Shown: piece by piece, positions 46,515 through 57,930 of the stretch
Position numbering within the stretch: the stretch's first letter is position 1
Layout: each line of letters starts with the position of its first letter
From: Episyrphus balteatus
Taxonomy: Eukaryota; Arthropoda; Insecta; Diptera; Syrphidae
Length of the DNA: 64,000 bases
NCBI RefSeq assembly: GCF_945859705.1
Contig: NC_079137.1
Coordinates: 41,304,319 to 41,368,318 of the forward strand
Direction: 5' to 3'
Notes under the pieces: generated by a model
The model's database searches: none
What the model saw: the letters and a program-made list of their open reading frames with translations, nothing else
Told to the model about the DNA's origin: nothing
Program-made: the position numbers and the translations under genes

Positions 46515-47285
46515 CTGTACCTTTAAGGGTCTGTGCGCCCGTGTGTTAGTCGAGATAGAGCCTAAACAAATTTATGGATTTGCTTGAAATTTACAAGACA
46601 AGTTTTTCTGTTATTTTTTTTAGGGGTTCCCCTAATTTTAACTGCGATTCTGTTAGTTTGTCTGTCTGTCTGTTTGTCCATTTATATCTCAAGCTACAGC
46701 CCAAACCACTCAGGCGATTCGCCTCAAACTTAAACATCAAACAAAAGGATTTGCGTATTTCCCTTAAAGCGAAATTCAATTTTTGTAATACCAAAATGAA
46801 TATGGTACTTGTCATATGACCAAAATAGAAAAAGTTGTTTTTATCAAAAACCGGGTTTAACTACCTATTTAATTTTTTTTTACGAAAATAAGTCCCTACT
46901 GTCGAAATGAATAAAATAATTTTTGAACTGTTATTAAAAATACCTTTAACCTGTAACCGGTAACAGTTTTTTTTTACCATTTACTGTGACTTTCTCATGA
47001 TAGAGCAAATATTTATTTCGTGTCAAAACAAATTTCGATGTTTTAATCAAAATCAACATTACGATGATTCGAAAAGTTGTTTTCGTAATTCCACGCAATG
47101 TTTTTATGAAATTGAAATAAAAATGCATTTTCAGATTTTTTCTCTAAAAAATTAAATCAAATTACAAAATTATGCAGCTTTTTTATCGGGTCTTCCGGAA
47201 TAGCTCTTAACCAATTTTTTTTTTTTTTCTTTCAATTATAGTGACAAATTTTACCAAAAGAGCAAGTTCTTGCGATGCAGTTTAA
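46515..47285 (+). repeat. GTCT repeat family, diverged copy
   Basis: GTTTGTCTGTCTGTCTGTTT (about 46657), CAAGCTACAGCCCAAACC, and near the end AGAGCAAGTTCTTGCGATGC. It abuts the 3' side of OBP-E. Confidence 0.55.
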
Positions 47286-47361
47286 AGTGCAGTAAAAATT
47301 CTCTTGATAGTTTAATAAAACTTCCTTAACTTCTTCACTTAAATATTTTCTTTTTTTTGTT

Positions 47362-47795
47362 TTATTCCAATACTGTTTGAATACATTTAAAAGTATGCAA
47401 AGCAATTGTGCAAGCATAAAAATGTTTATATGCTTCATTCATGCAATTATTAAAACTATTTCTTATCTCTAAATCTCTTTCTCCAACAATATCTACATTT
47501 AATCGGGTTTCATTATTTAAGATACCGAACTCTTCCATGATACATTTAAGGTAACATTGAAGCAAAATACTATCATCCGCAATAGATGTATTTTCGTAAG
47601 CGAATTCCTCAAGCTCATGTCGTTCAACCTTCGAAAGATAAATACAATAATAGAATCCATCACCAAACATCATTGGAAAACATTGCATCTAAAAGGTTTT
47701 AATATTAAAAAAATTTTATTAGATCTTTTTTTTTAACTTACATTTGTGACAAAATTATAAAGGAGTAAGAAAATACACAATGCTATTCGCAACAT
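47362..47795 (-). CDS. Odorant-binding protein E, paralogue of C
   Basis: Secreted classic OBP on the minus strand. Exon 1 is 47795-47742 (18 codons, signal peptide, GTAAGT donor); intron 47741-47689 is only 53 bases, phase 0, CTTTTAG acceptor; exon 2 is 47688-47362. The product is 126 residues. Cysteine spacing C-29-C-3-C-32-C-10-C-8-C equals that of C, with the same extra cysteine (QCFP) ahead of the first. Differences from C are mostly conservative and the cysteines are unchanged, suggesting both are under constraint. Exon 2 starts with ATG, but the in-frame upstream exon with signal peptide makes 47795 the true start. The stop overlaps AATAAA. Confidence 0.92.
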
Positions 47796-47809
47796 TATAA
47801 GCAAAAAAC

Positions 47810-47846
47810 TTCTGACAATGATGGAAGTCGAATGCAATCTAAGGAT
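47810..47846 (-). promoter_or_regulatory. Promoter block of OBP-E shared with OBP-C
   Basis: Same 37-base block as at 40870-40906, about 15 bases before the start codon on this strand; no TATA box. Confidence 0.55.
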
Positions 47847-48135
47847 GAATTCGGAAACATTTGTATCTTAATAATTTATTTTTAAGAAAGAAAACATTAA
47901 TACATTTAAAAGAAACTTTTTAAATAGAACAAAAGTTTAAATAAATAGGTAAGGTACTCAAAGAGATTCTGAATTCAGATTTGATAATTAAAATTGACAC
48001 AATAACATCGTTATTTTTGTTGTGTGAAAATTATCAAGTAACATTGCAATTTATAACCGTGTCATGCGATTTGAAAAAAGGTTTCTAGAAAATGATGTTC
48101 TTTAAAAAATATTAAAATAAATTTAGAACTCCTTT

Positions 48136-48488
48136 TTATTGAGTACCAAATATTCCCTTAAGACACTTAAAAATAAAAACACTTTTGCATGCGTCTTTCA
48201 CTCTGTTAGTATAATCAACACAGTTTCAAGTATGCTTCCTAGAGGTCCTCTGTTTCAGCCTAACCTTGAACACCTTCTTTAACATTACTCCAGCTCCATT
48301 AAAAAAAAAAAACGAAAATAACTAAAAAATTGAAGAGAAAATAAAAACTGATAGCAATAGCTGAATGTGTGTGAAATATTGTGAAAAGAAAATCCGGAAT
48401 TAAACCAAGAGCTTTAATCTTTTGGCCAAACAAGTCTTTTTTTTGTAAAATATTGTAGAAAATGATACTCAAAAATGCACCAAAACGT
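48136..48488 (-). pseudogene. Decayed copy of OBP-D/F
   Basis: Minus strand. The exon 2 remnant 48295-48136 starts S-W-S-N-V like OBP-F and ends with the C-terminal K-C-L-K-G-I-F-G-type residues, but about 187 bases from the middle, with most cysteines, are deleted. The acceptor AG has become GG. The exon 1 remnant (about 48488-48435) has ACG in place of the start ATG. Downstream flanking sequence (AAATATTAAAATAAATTTAG) matches that of D, so it arose with E in a block duplication of C-D. Confidence 0.8.
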
Positions 48489-48696
48489 TGTTTATATACT
48501 CGATTTAATAAAATTTAATTTTTTTCAACGAGAAGAACTTCCTTGCTTTTGTTTATAGATTTTTTGATTATCATTTTTTTTTGTCTCCAACTATGTAATT
48601 ATTTATTATTATTAGTTGTAAATACAAGATTTTTATCTGAAAACAAAAACAACAAATTTATTTAAACAAAAAGAATTGTGAAAAAAAAATGTCCAT

Positions 48697-48740
48697 TATA
48701 AAATCATCGTTTCGCTATTATTTTCTCTTACATTCAGAGT
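48697..48740 (+). promoter_or_regulatory. Core promoter of OBP-F
   Basis: TATAAAA (48697-48703) and ATTCAGAG (48732-48739). TATAAAATCAT and GAGTATTAACAATG are shared with the promoter and start region of OBP-D. Confidence 0.65.
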
Positions 48741-48756
48741 AAATTGAGTATTAACA

Positions 48757-49297
48757 ATGTTTAGTGGATTTTTAAGTATCCTTTTATTCATTACAGCTTT
48801 ACTAATAAAAGTAAATATGTAATAAAAATTCAAGTATTTTGACCAAAAGGTCAAAATTCTTGAATTAACTTAGTTTTTTCTCTTTCAAAAAATTCACACT
48901 TATTTCTTTCTTGTATCAATTTTTGATTCCTATTTAATGTTATCCTTTTTTTTAGAGCTGGAGTAATGTTAAAGCAGAAGTTCAAGGTGATCCTTATTAC
49001 CATTGTCAGCTAAAATCAAATGTTACTAATGATCAAATCAAAGTACTGTTGGATGAAAATATTGAATTAATTGAAGGAATTCATGAGATTCAATGTTTCA
49101 TTCAATGCATATTGGAAATAACTGGAATTATGGATGAGCATGATTTGAAAAGTTTGGCTGCAGCTAAATGGAATGGTGCTGGAGCAGAAGATGTCGAAGA
49201 CGCATATTTTACTTGTATTGATTTAACTAATGACATGAAGGATGCATGTAAAAGTGGATTTATTCTATTCAAGTGTCTCAAGGGAATATTTGGGTAA
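48757..49297 (+). CDS. Odorant-binding protein F, intact paralogue of D
   Basis: Secreted classic OBP. Exon 1 is 48757-48810 (18 codons, signal peptide); intron 48811-48955, GTAAAT donor, TTTTTTAG acceptor, phase 0; exon 2 is 48956-49297. The product is 131 residues with exactly six cysteines, spaced C-29-C-3-C-35-C-10-C-8-C. A potential N-glycosylation motif (SNVT) follows the first cysteine. It lies head-to-head with the decayed copy on the other strand, 270 bases away, so an inversion accompanied the duplication. AATAAA at 49300-49305 is only three bases after the stop. Family certain, ligand unknown. Confidence 0.93.
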
Positions 49298-49319
49298 ACA
49301 ATAAATAAGATTACTTAAA

Positions 49320-50055
49320 AAAAAACAAAATTTTTTGAAGATCACCATTTTCTCGAAACATATTTTCAGTTTTATCATGAGTCATGACACACTAGTAGAT
49401 TGCAATTTTTCCAAATTTTTGAGTTTTCAAGTTGCATTTTGTGGTTAAAAGGAAACATTTAAAACTTTTTGAACATAACTTTATCGTGTTGTGAAAAAAA
49501 AAATCAATCAAGTAATAACGTTTTTTTTTTCTTCTTTAAATAAATTATAGTTAGTGCCCACAAGCAAAAAGCATCATTTTAAAAACAATCGAAGCGTCAT
49601 TTTAATGGGTACTGTTTTTTTGACATTCTTCTTTTTAAAAAGTAATATAATATCCTCAAGTTTTGTTTGAATTAATAAAAAAGCCATTCATTTACTGAGA
49701 ACAAACATAGCCTACTTAAACTAATTTGGCCAATTATTACGAATAATAACTGTGTGATTGTGAACCCCTACGGGAACAATGAAAAGTTATTAAATCCGAT
49801 TTAAGGTGACTTTTTTGTTTGAAATATTAAAAGCTAATGATAATTTAGCAAGTTTTATGAAAAGGACGATTTGCAATTATAAATACATACATGAACAACA
49901 AAAAACTAATTAAATTAAATATAATTCATTATAACATTGCTGGATTTACTAATGATTCATGTATAAGTCGAAGGGTCAGGCTCTATTGTTTTACTTAATT
50001 TTACACTAAACTGTTTATAAATTTCTTGTAGCCAATTCATTTTTTTATTTCTGTT
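49320..50055. other. No gene recognised between OBP-F and a foldback element
   Basis: AT-rich spacer without coding frames or recognised repeats. Confidence 0.35.
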
Positions 50056-50059
50056 TTTA

Positions 50060-50920
50060 GTAGAGTAACTAAAGCAAATTATAAGGGAACCCGACCGAAC
50101 AGCTCTGATTTTGACGATTTTTTTTCAAAGGTATGTAAATAAAAATACTTTAAAGTCTATAGATTAAAAATTGCCGATGTTGCCGAAAAAACTGAATCTT
50201 TGCTCTGAAATAATTGATTTTCTTTAAGATTTTGGCAAATAAGAACTTTAAATTTTTGCTATTTAAATTTTAACAATAAAGGCTATTGAATGAATAAAAA
50301 ATAACTTTCTATTTAAATGTTGAACTTAAAAAAAAAAAAAAAAAAAATAAGTTGAATTTTTTTTTTTTCAAAACTTCTATTAAAAAAGTTCTTCGAAAAT
50401 GAAATGCTCTTTTATTTTATTCATAAACCGTAATACATATTGACATTTCCTTTTATAATTCAAATCATAATAAATGTGACCAAAAAAAAAATTGAAAATA
50501 AATGCATTTTATATTACGAAAAAGTTTTAAAATCGACATTTTAAAATTTTTTCAATAGTTTTAATTTCAAAATCTGAGTTTAATTACCATTTTTTTCAAA
50601 AACCCTTCATTCAATTTTCTTAATTTTAATTTTACAAATGTGAATAAGCTTCTAGCTTTTTAAAAATGTAGATATTTTTAAATATTGTAGGTGTTTATGA
50701 AATTTAATAAAAAAACTTTTTTTTAAAAATTTTGTTTGTTCACAAAAATCTTCAATTAAATTTAAAAAATCAAAACGGCAACACCGGCAATTTTTAATCC
50801 ATAGACTTTAAAGTATTTTTAATTACCGACGTTTGAAAAAAAAGATCATCAAAATCTAAGCTGTTCGGCCGGGTTCCCTAATATTGCCAATTTTTGAGCT
50901 TTAGTTACTCCACTATTTCT
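50060..50920. mobile_element. Foldback element between OBP-F and OBP-G
   Basis: AGTAGAGTAACTAAAGC on the left and the inverted GCTTTAGTTACTCCACT on the right mark the outer ends. Next come GGGAACCCGACCGAACAGCT and its inverted partner. TTTAAAGTCTATAGATTAAA and ATTGCCG motifs continue the arms to about 50200 and 50770. No coding frame. Confidence 0.65.
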
Positions 50921-51267
50921 TTCGTGAGCTCGTTAATTTTATATTGAAGCTTAGCGAGACAATTTTAACAACTATCTTTCGAATTATGTCATGAAAAGTA
51001 GTAAATTTATAAAAAGTTAAGCAAATATGTAGTAAAATTAAATGTGAAAGTAGTATTAAGAATAAACTGGCCGGGTTTAGGTTAAATATAAACTCAAAGA
51101 ATACTTTTATTGGCTTACTTAGTCCGGGCCTTAAAGTGACGTATTTCAACCATTAACTGGCTAATTTATAGCGTCAAAGCGCAAAAACACATTCTGTTTC
51201 TCAAGCGTGAATTGATGTCAATAATTTACCAACAATTAGATAGTTTTTAATTTTTGTCAACTAGCAG

Positions 51268-51306
51268 TATATAAATCACATTAGGAAGCATTCGAGCACA
51301 TTCAGT
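51268..51306 (+). promoter_or_regulatory. Core promoter of OBP-G
   Basis: TATATAAA (51268-51275) then TTCAGT (51301-51306), giving a leader of about 23 bases before ATG 51327. The same TATA and TCAGTAA arrangement precedes OBP-A. Confidence 0.7.
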
Positions 51307-51326
51307 AACACTTTCACACAATCACA

Positions 51327-51799
51327 ATGAAAATAACTTTGATCTTTCTATCGATAACCATTTTCTGCGTTCAAGTTTGGGTAATATTTTTTTGTCCATA
51401 ATCATCAATTTTTATTTAATCCTTTTTTCGTCCTTTTAATAGGCAGAACCACCTGCGGCTATAGATCAAACCAAATTCATTGAAGATAGCAAATGTCTTG
51501 CAAAGGAAAATCTATCATTCGCCGATGTGCTTGATTTCTCAATAAACGACAAAATGGAATTGGCTGAAAAAAATCCAAAATTAAAATGTTTTGCATCCTG
51601 TTTGATGGAATTTGGAAAAATATTGGATGGTTGCACTGTGGTTTATACTAAAAATTTGAATATGGAAGCATTTGGCGATAAAAAGGAGGAGTTTGTGAAG
51701 ATAATGGAAAGTTGTAAGGATGTGGTCAAAGGAACTGATCGCTGTGAATGTGGATATCAGTTGATTAAGTGTATGACGGAAAAGGATAAGAAACCTTAA
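51327..51799 (+). CDS. Odorant-binding protein G with eight cysteines
   Basis: Secreted classic-type OBP. Exon 1 is 51327-51380 (18 codons, signal peptide ending Q-V-W); intron 51381-51442, GTAATA donor, TTAATAG acceptor, phase 0; exon 2 is 51443-51799. The product is 136 residues. The canonical cysteines fit C-30-C-3-C-37-C-9-C-8-C. Two more occur: one 11 residues after the third (DGC) and one two residues after the fifth (CEC). They could form a fourth disulfide, though the family's classes with extra cysteines normally place them elsewhere. Exon 2 is lysine-rich at the C-terminus. Family certain; the extra pair is its distinctive trait. Confidence 0.92.
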
Positions 51800-54700
51800 A
51801 TGGTTGTGTGTTTAATTATTGTTGAAATGGATTTTACTTGTTAAGCAATTCTTATTCTTGTTATGTAATGTAGATAGTTGTTTTTTTTTAGTTACTAAAT
51901 ATTTATTTTTTTAATTTTTTTAAAATATGTACATAAGAAATTGGTTTTATGGGAAATAAGGATATAAATGATATAAATCAAAAGACAAAATAATTATTTT
52001 GAAAAAAAAAAAAAATGCAAATTTATATCACCAAATGCATGAAAAATTCAGCAGTTCCAAGTACAAACCTGCGAATTTTTAACTTCACTTGTTCGCATGA
52101 TTTGAAATTTTTTTGCTGAAACCTGCAAATATCAATAAGATTAATAATTCCTATCTTCGTGACCTTATTTTTGAATACAAATTCAATCCTAAGTGGGCTT
52201 TAGGTCTGGTTTATAAGTTTTTTCTATCTTGTCTCCCACCAGACATAAAACCCACTTAGGATTGAATTTGTATCAATAAGATTGCTACAAATACAAATGT
52301 GATTTTCTTTAAAAATTTAATTTTTTTTTGAAAAATCAATTTTTTGAAAACGGTTGAGTGAATTTTTGGAAATTTTAGTTTTATGTTAAGATTAACATTT
52401 TCTAAAAATAGTATAAAAATGTTTTAACTACAAACTACAAACTACAAAAAATTTTATTTTTTTATTCTTACAAGAAATCAAATGGCATGCTACATTTATT
52501 TAAAGAGTTTTTTTTGAAGTGAAAACTTCTTTAGTATCGTAGTGATTTGAAACAAGATGAAACGAAAAAGCGACAGGAAAAATCAATTGATCATAACTTT
52601 TTTGTTTTAATAGATAGATGAATGAAATTTATACAGATAGGTAATTAAATAAATTATAATTGTGCAAAATTTCAATTAATTTAATATTCAAAATTTTGAG
52701 ATAACGATGAAAAGATGTTCTTTACGTTATATCTTTTGATCTAGAGCACATAACAAATTTATTTAACTTTAATAGACATGCTGATAATATTACCTTTCAT
52801 TTAATATATCACACATAACGGTATGTGCTCTAAAATCTTCAATTGAAAAACTTGAAAAATACCTCAAAACACCTGTGAAGATCTGTTGCCGATGACCAAC
52901 CACCAGTGTAGGAAGTACCGTAAACTCAGTTTAAAATTTAAAAAAAATTTTTAAAAAATTCTATCACTTTTTGTAAATGTTGTATAGACATGGTTGATAT
53001 AAATATTTTGAGCTGAAACAATAAGCTTTCAGATGGTATAAAATTTATTGTAGGTTGTCATATAAAACAAAATTATGCAATAAAAAAAAGTTATATTTTT
53101 TCGATTTTTGCAAGAAAAATGATTTTTAAGGTTTCACTTCAACCAACTGTGAATTGCACACATGATTTTTTTTTTTAATTCTCAAATGTATCTATGCTCA
53201 TTCGATGGATTTGTATTTATATAAAAAGTCCCAAGTCAGATATTTGACATACAAAAAACCAACATATTTTAAAAATTCTAACAACTGCATCCAACTTACC
53301 ACAATATTTTACATGTCCTTTTATATATGAATTTTTAAAATGACTGCATTCGTCTTACCCATGTTTTAAGTCACGTGATCCTACGTGTCCACAAACATTT
53401 TTGTCGTTGTAATAAATTGTATCCAACAACTTCTCTAGAGACAATAAATCCACCAAATGACAGTTGTAGGTTTGTCTTGTCATAAGAAACAAAACAAAAC
53501 AAAAATTGCAAAAGGTAGGTAAAAGGTACATCCAAGTACCACGAGATGGTTTATACTTATAGTATAATAGAGACAATGAGGAGAGGGCTCATTGTCTGAT
53601 GTTTTCTTTGGTGAGCGAAAACTCTTGGAAATGAAGGAAAAGTGGAACTTCCGGTACTCAGAAAAGTTTCGCATAGTTATAAGCAGATAAACAATTTCGC
53701 GAAGCATGTAATAAAATGAGGTAAAGTTATTTAGTTCGTTCGTCTACTCATTTGGTTGTTCTTGTTTGGAAAATTTTGTTATATGGTTGCCACTTTGCAA
53801 AAATTATTTACCGATTTTTCTGTAACATATTGAGAGTTTTTAATTTTAAGTAATTTTTGTGAACTCTAATGAAAATCGGTGATGTTTTAATTTCACTTTG
53901 AGGTTACGACTAGTTAACTTATACAATTTTATACCAGTTACAGAATAAATTAATTGATTTGCCCTTGCTTATGTAAGCCAGATAAGTTATGTAATTTTAA
54001 AGCATACAACCAAGATTTAATTTTTATTAGACCATTTTTTATACCAGTCAGAGAAATATGTATATGTATTGTTCTTAAGACAATTCATACAGATTGTTTA
54101 TGCGGAACATGCCATGTACATATTTAAAAATTAGATTGTATTTCTGAAAATCTTTGAGCAGTTCAGTGATTTAATTGACCATTTATACCATTTAGTATGA
54201 TAATTAGGTAACTAATTTGAGTATTCCAATTAAAAATCAAATTATAAGTTACTATTAATCGTCTATAAAAAATTGACAAGTTTATACCAATCAGCAAATA
54301 ATTTACACCATTTACGATAAATGATAAAAATTGAAAATATACCTAATCTGTGTTAACTTTTCTCGCACATTTTGTTTTTTTATACCATTCATATATTTTT
54401 AAATAATAAATCATTATTTTCTTGCAGTTCTTCAAGAAATAGTTGGCAACCTCTTTGCTATCTTGTTGTATATTTTCATTCGAAATTTGAGCTTTCCTGG
54501 TAGCCACATATTTTATTGAAAGTTTGTGGAAAGTTTTCCTTACCACCAATTTTCATTCGTCTTCTCTCCAATTTTTTTTTCGTTTCCTTATTTTTTTACT
54601 ATGATAGTGTATGGTGGTCGTTATATTTTATTATTTAAACTTTTCACCGTTATGAGAATGTTAAACTTTCTTCCCCCTATTTGCTATAGTTTCTTATTGC

Positions 54701-55368
54701 ACGTAAGTCTATAAGGATGACAACTTGTTTATAAGTGTGTGGGTATTTGTGTGGGGGCTTTTAGGTGGGTGTTGTGGGTAGGTATGTGCGATCATTATTG
54801 TTACTGTAATGGTTATTGTTTTTCCTTTCGTTGTTTTTTTTTGTGGTCCTTTGGGTAAGGTCCTTTAAGAGCGTCTAGTCATTTATCTACATTTGGTGTG
54901 CTAGGGTTCATATCGTAAATTTCAAATGAAGTCAATGAGCCTTGAAAACTGCAATTTCCGCCGCAGACCCCAAAATATCTTTATAGGATAGAGTTTTCAT
55001 TTTCATACAGAGGAGATGGAGAATAATATGACAAACTATGAATAGTCACAGATGATAATGTGGGTGGCACTGGCTATGGTGGAGAAGCATTTATTTTTAT
55101 TGGTAAGTTACTATCACAGACATTTAGAATATTTCCGTTATTTTTTTTTTTTGCAAACTTTGCATTATTTTTTGGAAATTAATGGCTGGATGGTTTGAAT
55201 GGTTTGCCAGATCTGAACTTTTACTTAATCATTTTCGAGCAGTTTAAGTAGTGAAAGTTTGAAAATTCAGAAGCAATACTTAAAACGACAAAAACTTTCG
55301 ATGGATTTCTTCACCAAGACTCAGACTTTTAGATTTTGACTTGCAAAAGATTACATAGGTACATTAGG
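51800..55368. other. No gene recognised downstream of OBP-G
   Basis: AT-rich, with small frames lacking domains. ATACCAGTCAGAGAA and TTTATACCA-type phrases recur loosely at 53.9-54.4 kb. One strong hairpin lies at 52175-52273. Confidence 0.35.
52175..52273. repeat. 99-bp hairpin
   Basis: ATACAAATTCAATCCTAAGT, then GGG, and the inverted CCCACTTAGGATTGAATTTG at the other end pair over about 35 bases with few mismatches (GTCTGG/CCAGAC inside), leaving a loop of about 27 bases. Confidence 0.75.
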
Positions 55369-55640
55369 TACACAGCCACACAAAAAAATAAAAAAAAAAA
55401 ACCTCGGGTTGCGAATAGGTTTACCATATAGTTTTTGGGTCGCTAAAACCGAATCCGAAGTCCGTTTTGCCCCATCACGTCAGGTTTTCGAGATAACCTC
55501 AAAAAATGTCACGAAAACAAAAAAAAATTTTCTTTGATCTGGCTGTGCGAATATGTTAATCATATAGTTTTTAAACCGCTGAATCCAGATTCGAAGTCAA
55601 TTTCGCCCTATCAAGTCAGGTTTCTGAGATATCCTCAAAA
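55369..55640 (+). repeat. Two tandem units of the ~130-bp GGTCGCTAAAACCG repeat
   Basis: ACACAGCCACA, then TTTTTGGGTCGCTAAAACCG, GAAGTCCGTTTTGCCCCATC and GGTTTTCGAGATAACCTC; a second, diverged unit follows about 128 bases later. Same family as 59682-60075 and 19110-19240. Confidence 0.65.
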
Positions 55641-55649
55641 AAAAGTTAT

Positions 55650-56253
55650 ATTTACGGTTTTCGATTAAATGCACTTCTTGTGAAATTTTGAAAAATTCCT
55701 CCTTTAAAACAGTATTTTGACTCCCCTGTTCATAATTTATTTTTGTTTTTTTACAAATCTAAAACAATAATTGACAATTAGGAACAATTGACAAATAAAA
55801 AAAAAAATTATTTCGCTACAAATTAGTTTAAACAAAAGCCTATGTTTTTTATTTTTTTTTTACTCTGAAAAACCTTGTTTTGTTGAATTCAAATTATAGT
55901 ATCTTTCATCTTAACTTCAATTTCCGAATTTTTTATACTTTTTTTGAAAACTGTGATAACTAGGCAAGTTATAAAAATGATAAACTAGTTACAAAATGTA
56001 CAATTTATTTTTTAGGGTGTTGCTCTAAAATAAAAGTAAGAAATTTAGTTTCATTAAAACTGCTAACTAATTTGTAGCGATATGGCGAACAAAATAAATG
56101 ATATTTTGATTAAATAATTGATTCTTATTTACCAATGTCTTAGTGAACGTTTGCAAAAACAAAAATCACTTATAAACAGGGGAAGTAAAATACTGTTTCA
56201 AAGTAGGAATTTTTCGAAATTTCACAAGAAGTGCATTTAATCGAAAATGGTAA
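55650..56253. repeat. Inverted repeat with ~90-bp arms
   Basis: TTTTCGATTAAATGCACTTC, TTGTGAAATTTTG and CTCCCCTGTT on the left (55655-55745) are mirrored at 56163-56250. The spacer is AT-rich and non-coding. Confidence 0.65.
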
Positions 56254-56974
56254 GAATTTGGGATATGTATGTATTTTAAATTATTACTTTTGGGATCCCC
56301 TATAAAGGGAATTCCCAACAAGCTTGACATTCTGAACGGATTTCAAGTCCCATTTTATGCCGCAAATCAAAATCTGCAGATTTTATTTTATTTTATTTCA
56401 TCCCATTTTTTCAAACTTTTATTTTTTTACGCTGTTTTAATTCTTATCTCAAGCTTTTGTTTTATTTAAAAAGTCTTCTCTATAAAATATAAATTATTTT
56501 CATATTCCATTTCGTTTTAATACATTTTCCTCTTTAACCCTTTTTTGTTGTTTGAGTTTTATAAAATACACAATAATTTTGATTTTATTACGAAAGTAGT
56601 TAATTTAGTCTCTACGTTTTTGGATACTTATCCCTTTCACATTTTTTCTTCCTTTTCTTACTTAAAATAATAATAAATAAATTCTACGTACAATGAATTT
56701 TATATTATCTTTCATTCGTATGCTTTTTTTAAATTTATAATCTTTAAATTTTTGCTTTCTTATCAATATATTATATATATGATATTAACACAAATAACAA
56801 CGACTTAAAATATAATTTTGTATATGAATTAAGCCATTAATTGACGAATTTGAGCTATTTTTCATAATTTCTGTTTTTGAAAATATTATAATAAATACAT
56901 ACATAATTTTTTTAGTTCTGATTTTTATTACATGTTGAAGCATATACATTGTAGTATATTTGTGCCAAATTTCA

Positions 56975-57930
56975 AAAAAATAAAATGCACGACTGGGTCG
57001 CACGAACTTGCTCTTAGAGTTAAAGTTGCTTAAATTTTTAAGACTTTTTATATAGAAATTTGGAAAAAAAAACAAAATTCGTTTTTTTAAAAAATAAAAT
57101 AAAATCTGAAATTAAATTGCCCTCCAAAACAAGTATGCAGTTTTGATTGATATATTAACATGCATTTTTAGAAAAAAAATTTACAAAATCGTTAGAGCCG
57201 TTTTTTAAAAAACTAATTTTTTATAAATATTTTTTTGGAAAAAAAGTTTTAAAATAAAATTGGTATGCCATTTGGTAGAAATCACTAATCAACATCTAAA
57301 AACAATATTTCAAAAAAGTTCAATGTTCCGTTTTCGAAAATTTGATTTTTCAAAAAAAAATTTTCAAAATTTTTTTAAAAATCCAAAAATTATTTTTTTC
57401 AAAATTTTATTTTTGGCTTATATTAGAATTATATAAATGCTTCTCCACAAAAAGTTTCGTTGAAATCGAATAAGCAGCTTCTGAGATAATCGGATTTGAA
57501 AAAAACGGTTCTATGGCAGGTACCGTTAATAATGATTTTCAAAAAAAATTTTTTTCATTGAAAGATAGACCTTAGCTTAAAATTAACATTTGAATTTTTT
57601 AAACAAAATCGTTAGAGCCGTTTTCGAGATATTTCAATTTTACTAAAATCGGTATATGACAAGTACCGTTATTTTTGGTCCAAAAAAATTAATTCCAAAA
57701 ACCCCTCTGGAGAGTCGCAGAATAACGCTACATACCAAGTTCTACATTAATCGGTCCATCCGTTTAGGCTGTAGCTCCTTATACAGACAGACAGACAGAC
57801 AGACGGACTTCCGGGACCCACTTTTTTGGCATTGTCTACCATCGTAATGTCATGGAAAAATGTTATCTCAACTTTTTTTTTTTTGTACGAATGCATAACT
57901 TGATATATAGTACCTATATCGCAAGTAAAA
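56975..57930 (-). repeat. GTCT repeat family, minus-strand copy with intact 3' end
   Basis: Minus-strand reading: GTCTGTCTGTCTGTCTG (about 57785-57801), GGAGCTACAGCCTAAACGGA, GAACGG...TGCCATAGAAC, and the complete 3' end AGCAAGTTCGTGCGACCCAG and TCGTGCATTTTATT at 56980-57015. ACTTGCGATATAGG at about 57912 marks the 5' side. Confidence 0.7.

Noticed and set aside
50082..50881. TAA target duplication around GGGAACCCG...CGGGTTCCC
   Set aside because: Inverted homology continues outward to AGTAGAGTAACTAAAGC, so these TAA triplets are probably inside the element.
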